A program made the position numbers and the translations under genes. From NCBI GenBank assembly GCA_039707655.1, contig CM077671.1, positions 370,017,220-370,081,219 of the forward strand: a DNA stretch of 64,000 bases, written 5' to 3'. This DNA is from Elymus sibiricus. Its lineage: Eukaryota > Streptophyta > Magnoliopsida > Poales > Poaceae. Below are positions 59,874 through 64,000 of the stretch, one piece after another (within the stretch, counting starts at the first letter, position 1; the number at the start of each line of letters is the position of its first letter). The notes below the pieces were generated by a model. The model was not told the DNA's origin and did no database searches. It worked only from the letters and a program-made list of their open reading frames with translations.

Positions 59874-60637
59874 CCCGCTGTAATCTCTACTTAAACATGG
59901 TTCTCAACTCCATATATTATTTCCCAATGATATTTGGCTATTCTATGATGTTTGAGTAGATCTCTTTTGTCCTACGGGTTAATTGTGGTATGATGTTATT
60001 GATATGAGTGTATGTTGATATGGTGTTGTCCTATGGTGCCCTCCGTGTCGCGCAAACGTGAGGGATCCCCGCTGTAGGGTGTTGCGATATGTTCATAACT
60101 TGCTTATGGTGGCTGTCGTGAGTGACAGAAGCACAGACCCGAGTAGGTGGGTTGTTGCGTATGGGAGAAAAGAGGAGTTGATACTTAATGCTATGGCTGG
60201 GTTTTACCTTAATGATCTTTGGTAGTTGCGGATTCTTGCTAGAGTTCCAATCATAAGTGCATATGATCCATGTACGGAAAGTGTGTTACCGTATGCCTCT
60301 CCCTCATTGCATATGACAAGTATCTATCATATTATATTCAATTGCCTATGGACAATCTTTCTCTTGCGTTACACAAAAAAGCTTTCTACTAAACTATTTA
60401 CTTTTATTATTCTTTTATTAAAACATCACCTAACTTTTATTTCCAACGTCTTTATTTTCTCTAGGTAAAGCAAGCATTAGCATGCGTAGGTAAAGCAAGC
60501 ATTAGCATGCGTAGAGTTGTATCAGTGGTCGATAGAACTTGAGGGAATATTTATTCTACCTTTAGCTCCTCGTTGGGTTCGACACTCTTACTTATCAAAA
60601 AAGGCTACAAACGACCCCCTACACTTGTGGGTTATCA
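59874..60637 (+). repeat. 3' LTR of Gypsy element A, right part
   Basis: Matches 24606-25390 of the 5' LTR and ends GTTATCA. It has a 25-bp tandem duplication (60462-60486, 60487-60511) and has lost about 48 bp just before it relative to the 5' LTR. Confidence 0.92.
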
Positions 60638-60642
60638 TATGT

Positions 60643-62126
60643 CAGCTAGTTTTGAAGTTCATGAGTGTGTTTTAAACTATAGTTACTTTAGGGTTAAAAT
60701 GTGGACTTTTCTCTTTAAAAAAACAAAAAAGGTTATTATTTTTATAGATTTGCACTTAAGATCATGTTTAGTTGTGCTCTTGGTGATAATGAAATGGCAT
60801 CCTTTTAGTGTGTGGCGTAGGATGCTAGACTGTGTGATGTTAATCTCTCAGAAAGGGAGGAACAACGATGTACACATACCCACATCAAGATCCCATGGGC
60901 GCGGCCATGGCAGTGATTAGTTAGGCGGTAGGAAGCTTGCATGAGGGTCGTGATGAGGTGTGGGAGGGGCTTTTTCGTATCGACGACGATGCCAAATGCA
61001 AAAAGTAATGGGGGAGGTGTTAGGAGATAACGACGTGGCGATGAGTGGACGTCGAAGAGAGCTTGCAAGCATCTTGAAATGGGATTTGGGCAAAACGTTT
61101 GGTCAGTATAGGAAACTGCCTATTGTCTCCTGCAACCTCCAAATATGAAGGTTCCTGAATTATTTTAATAGCATGCTCAAAAAATTATAGGGATGTGAGG
61201 CAAGTTAGCGAATTAGCTGGAGTGGGGTTTTATGGGGATGTTTTTTAAATAGAGAGAGAGAAGAAAAGGGAAGTATGATTTACAGAATCCACTAGTTTGA
61301 TCTTAGTCTTCCTCAAGATAAAAAAAGTATATATTACAACTCCGAACTGTTTCATTTGCCTAAGATTCAATCTGAACTCTGAAACTGGCTTTCTAGTGTT
61401 TGTTTTAAGGCTTCCATGCGAAAAGGAAAAAGAGAGAAGTCCATATTCATTTGCCTAAGATTTAAATTCAAACTCTAAAACCAGCTAAGATTCAACCCTC
61501 AACTATCAAACTGAGTCAGGATTAACCCATTCTCTCCCTAAACCTGGTTTTTGTTGAGTAGGCTTGGTTCCGCCCATAAACCATCCTGTCACTAGCCAAG
61601 TCAGCGAAATCAGTAAAGCCGGCCTCAGATCATGCCTTCTCTCTTGTTGCTCATCCCTCACAGGTGAGCTCGGGTCGTTTCTTACCAAGTCGCAACCATG
61701 ACCTCCGCTATTGCTAGTTAGCCATAAAACCGCTCCATCCCTCGTGATGTCACGCTTGGCAACACAGGGGAAACCCTATCCTCCATCTTCGGGTAGGCCC
61801 TCCCCGTCCTCTCCCTTCTATGCCACCACCGGAGGGCTCGCTGGTGAAGCCGTGTCAAACCCGAGGATTGTGGCAGTAGGGCGGTTCTGCTTCTGTTGTG
61901 CGCACTCGGGCATCTCCCGCTGGGCATGGAACATGGTTGTGCGCGGTGAGCGTTGATGGCTCTATCATGGTGATGTCGCACATCACTCATGCTCCTCGCG
62001 CGCCGGCTCCCTCCACAACAGGAATCTCTAACAATGACGGGGTGGTGCCCTCCTTGGATCGGATACTTGTCCAAACGGGCAGTGGTGTCCTTTCCGATGG
62101 GGCGACACTTCCTAGCTCATGATGTG
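60643..62126. other. Right target flank of Gypsy element A, unassigned
   Basis: Continuation of the DNA left of 23861. No gene recognised; the open frames are under 120 codons and overlap on both strands. Confidence 0.5.
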
Positions 62127-62131
62127 TCAAC

Positions 62132-62477
62132 TGTTAAGCTTCATGCACTAGCCAACGCAACCAAAAGTCCGAACTGATGGAAAGGGATAGTGCAATCCAC
62201 ATATACGGTAACACCCCCTCTCACGTGTGACGGGAAAGACAAGTCAACACGTGCAACCCGGAAGAGAGCGATGGCACGCGAAACTCACGTATGACTCGAG
62301 AGGCCTCTACGTGGACACAAAGGGGGGCTACCAACAATTTTTTAAATAAATTGCGAAAGCCAGGACTTGAACTCAAGACCTTAGCTCCGATACCATATTA
62401 AGCTTCATGCACTAACCAACGCAACCAAAAGTCCGAACTGATGGAAAGGGCTAGTGCAATCCACATATACTGTAACA
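62132..62477 (-). mobile_element. TRIM/SMART-like miniature LTR retrotransposon
   Basis: Two 82-bp direct repeats (62132-62213, 62396-62477) share AAGCTTCATGCACTA and a long following block, and have near TG...CA ends on both strands. Reading the minus strand, the repeat at 62477-62396 is followed at once by TGGTATCGGAGC, a tRNA-Met-type primer site, so the element points left. The whole is 346 bp with no coding capacity. Flanks TCAAC and TCAGT share only three bases, so the target duplication is decayed or absent. Confidence 0.65.
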
Positions 62478-63582
62478 TCAGTGTCCACTCTCGGCTAGAT
62501 GACCCAGCCCAAAACCCACGACAGGTAGCTGCGGTGTCCTTCCTGCAACGGTGGCGGAAGGTTGGGCATGTCAGGATTTCTGCTGGGTGGAGGACCGCAG
62601 TTACGAGGTGTTGGACTTCACCACGAGCGATGGCCGATCAACCGCGCTACGGTCCATGTCTTGGTGGTGGTGATTCAGATCTGGTCGCCCGAGTGTGTGT
62701 GAATGCAGATTATGCTACAATGACCTCCTACGGCTCCCCAACGGCGGTGGTCACCGGAAGATCTACATGAGTGTTCATCTCTCAGGATCCACTGGTTGAC
62801 TTCGATGGTGAGATTCAAACTATGGTCAACGACTTGAGGCAGAGGGATGGTTGCGCAGTGGCGGCGGTATCACACGTAGTTGTTGGGATCGTAGAAAAGT
62901 GGTGGAGACAAAACTTGAGTGACTTAGATGGTGGTGCTACTCGAGCACCCAGTCTCGAGCTCCGGGATGAACTCCTAGGTATAACCCGAGCGGATTCTAC
63001 CTGGCAATGGTGATGTTTTTAGGTCCTTACCTTGTAAAAGGCATTTGCTCGGATATGCTAGGATTGATTCTTCAGGGTGAAAATCTAGATTCTGATCTTG
63101 GTGGTTGGATCTGATGACGGTGAAACTTGACTGACGGTCCCTTCATGAAGGCGTTGCTATTGAAGAACCTCATCGTGCATGTGATTTGATGAGATGGTTG
63201 GTGTGGATATGGTCATTGATGTAATTTCCCGGTTGCATATATGATCGCTTTGGGTTTTCTTTTTCCCTCGCCTATGCATAACTTTGGTCTTATATGACTT
63301 TGCTATTTGACGATGTGTTTTTGTTTATGTGTGTGTTGGTGTTGGTTGTGTGCATCCTAGCTATGCAGAGGCTGGGTGTGTGTGCTCCTCGTGTTTATAT
63401 CCTCTATATGCTTCATTTTGAGCCAATAAAACCCACACTTTATCTAAAAAGCTACCCCTCTCCTTCCCTGTCCGCCCCTCTCACTTTCACCTCCAGTCGA
63501 GCTCTGCCTGGTGGCTATCGCTCGTGCTCTGCTGTCATACCCGTCCACCTAGTTGTGTTCCTGGTGAGCAACTAATGCTAAT
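62478..63582. other. Unassigned DNA ending in a LINE/SINE-like tail
   Basis: The stretch near 63345-63460 (GTGTGCATCCTAGCTATGCA, then AGCCAATAAAACCCAC and CTAAAAA) resembles 3' tails of Triticeae non-LTR elements, but I see no reverse transcriptase and no clear 5' end. Open frames here are short and not family-like. Confidence 0.35.
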
Positions 63583-64000
63583 TGATACGTCTCCAACGTA
63601 TCTATAATTTATGAAGTATTTATGCCATGTTTACAATAGTTTTATATGGTTTTGGTGCACTTTTATGGACTAACTTATTAATCTAGTGCCCAGTGTAAGT
63701 TCCTATTTTCTGAATGTTTTTTGTTTCGCAGAAAAACCATGCCAAACGAAGTCCAAACGGGATAAAATTTTACGGAGAGTTATTTTGGAATATATGTGAT
63801 TTTTAGGAAGAAGAATCAACACAAGGCGATGCTCGAGGACCCCACAAGGCAACACGGTGTGCCCACCCCCTGAGCGTGCCGGGTTGCCTTGTGGCAACCT
63901 CGTAAGGCGGTTAGAGCCCTTCTTTCGCCGCAAGAAAGATGATTTCCAGATAAAAATCCCCTCAAAAGTTCAGCCCAATCGGAGTTACGGATCTCAGGAA
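63583..64000 (+). mobile_element. Start of another Gypsy LTR, cut by the window end
   Basis: Begins TGATACGTCTCCAACG and shares blocks with the LTR of element A (AACGAAGTCCAAACG, GAATATATGTGATTTT, CAATCGGAGTTACGGATCTC). It is a related family rather than the same one. It continues beyond 64000. Confidence 0.75.

Larger units (their letters stand above)
23867..60637 (+). mobile_element. Gypsy element A, outermost of a five-level nest
   Basis: LTRs start TGATACG/TGATATG and end GTTATCA. They lie at 23867-25390 and, split by later insertions, 29788-30523 plus 59874-60637. TATGT flanks the whole (23862-23866, 60638-60642). The primer site is tRNA-Asp type, 11 bases after the LTR, as in Athila-like Gypsy elements. 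Only about 4.4 kb lies between the LTRs, with no protease, reverse transcriptase or integrase motif, so the element is non-autonomous. The family name is not certain. Confidence 0.92.

Noticed and set aside
1..64000. CRISPR arrays, operons, riboswitches or bacterial-type terminators
   Set aside because: Introns, LTRs and MITEs show a plant nuclear genome, and no regularly spaced repeat array of CRISPR form is present.

Overview
The window is plant nuclear DNA from a Triticeae grass (wheat, Aegilops, barley group). The signs are Angela/BARE1/WIS-type Copia LTRs beginning TGTTGGAAATATG, Gypsy LTRs beginning TGATACGTCTCC, TGTAACACCCC and TGTGACGCCC, Stowaway MITEs with CTCCCTCCG ends, and GC-rich monocot exons. 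I cannot assign species or subgenome. About four fifths of the window is transposable element; two host genes sit in a small gene island between 16.8 and 22.3 kb.

Layout. 1-640 is unassigned DNA interrupted by a complete but dead Copia element (641-9620, target duplication AAAAC). At 9.6-15.6 kb lie two PIF/Harbinger-like DNA transposons: 10646-11748 (duplication TTA) carries an intact AP2/ERF-domain gene, and 12536-15578 (duplication TAA) carries a broken gene for an acidic coiled-coil protein plus a poly(A)-ended GC-rich insertion. The gene island follows, both genes on the minus strand: a five-exon TRAPPC2L gene (16874-19537) reconstructed exon by exon, and a single-exon DUF1279/FAM210-type gene (21780-22226). 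TRAPPC2L introns hold Stowaway MITEs, one nested in another.

23867-60637 is a five-level nest in which I found every target duplication. (A) A Gypsy element with a tRNA-Asp primer site and an unrecognised ORF in place of gag-pol (TATGT). (B) A solo LTR in its 3' LTR (TCTTC). (C) A Copia element of the same subfamily as the first one, inserted in B (ATTTA). (D) A Gypsy element with about 4.2 kb LTRs, inserted in C's 5' LTR (CTCCT). (E) A solo LTR inside D (TATCC). The rest (60643-64000) is the continuation of A's target site, a tiny TRIM/SMART-like element with 82-bp repeats, a LINE/SINE-like tail, and the start of another TGATACG LTR leaving the window.

No retroelement here encodes an intact gag-pol. 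The two Copia copies share several disabling lesions, which suggests a lineage moved in trans. The most interesting points are the AP2 gene inside a TIR transposon whose end motif is repeated subterminally, the Gypsy element A ORF, and two short conserved elements (an AATAGCCGTGTC block and a GAGTAC/GTACTC hairpin) shared by otherwise different Gypsy LTRs.
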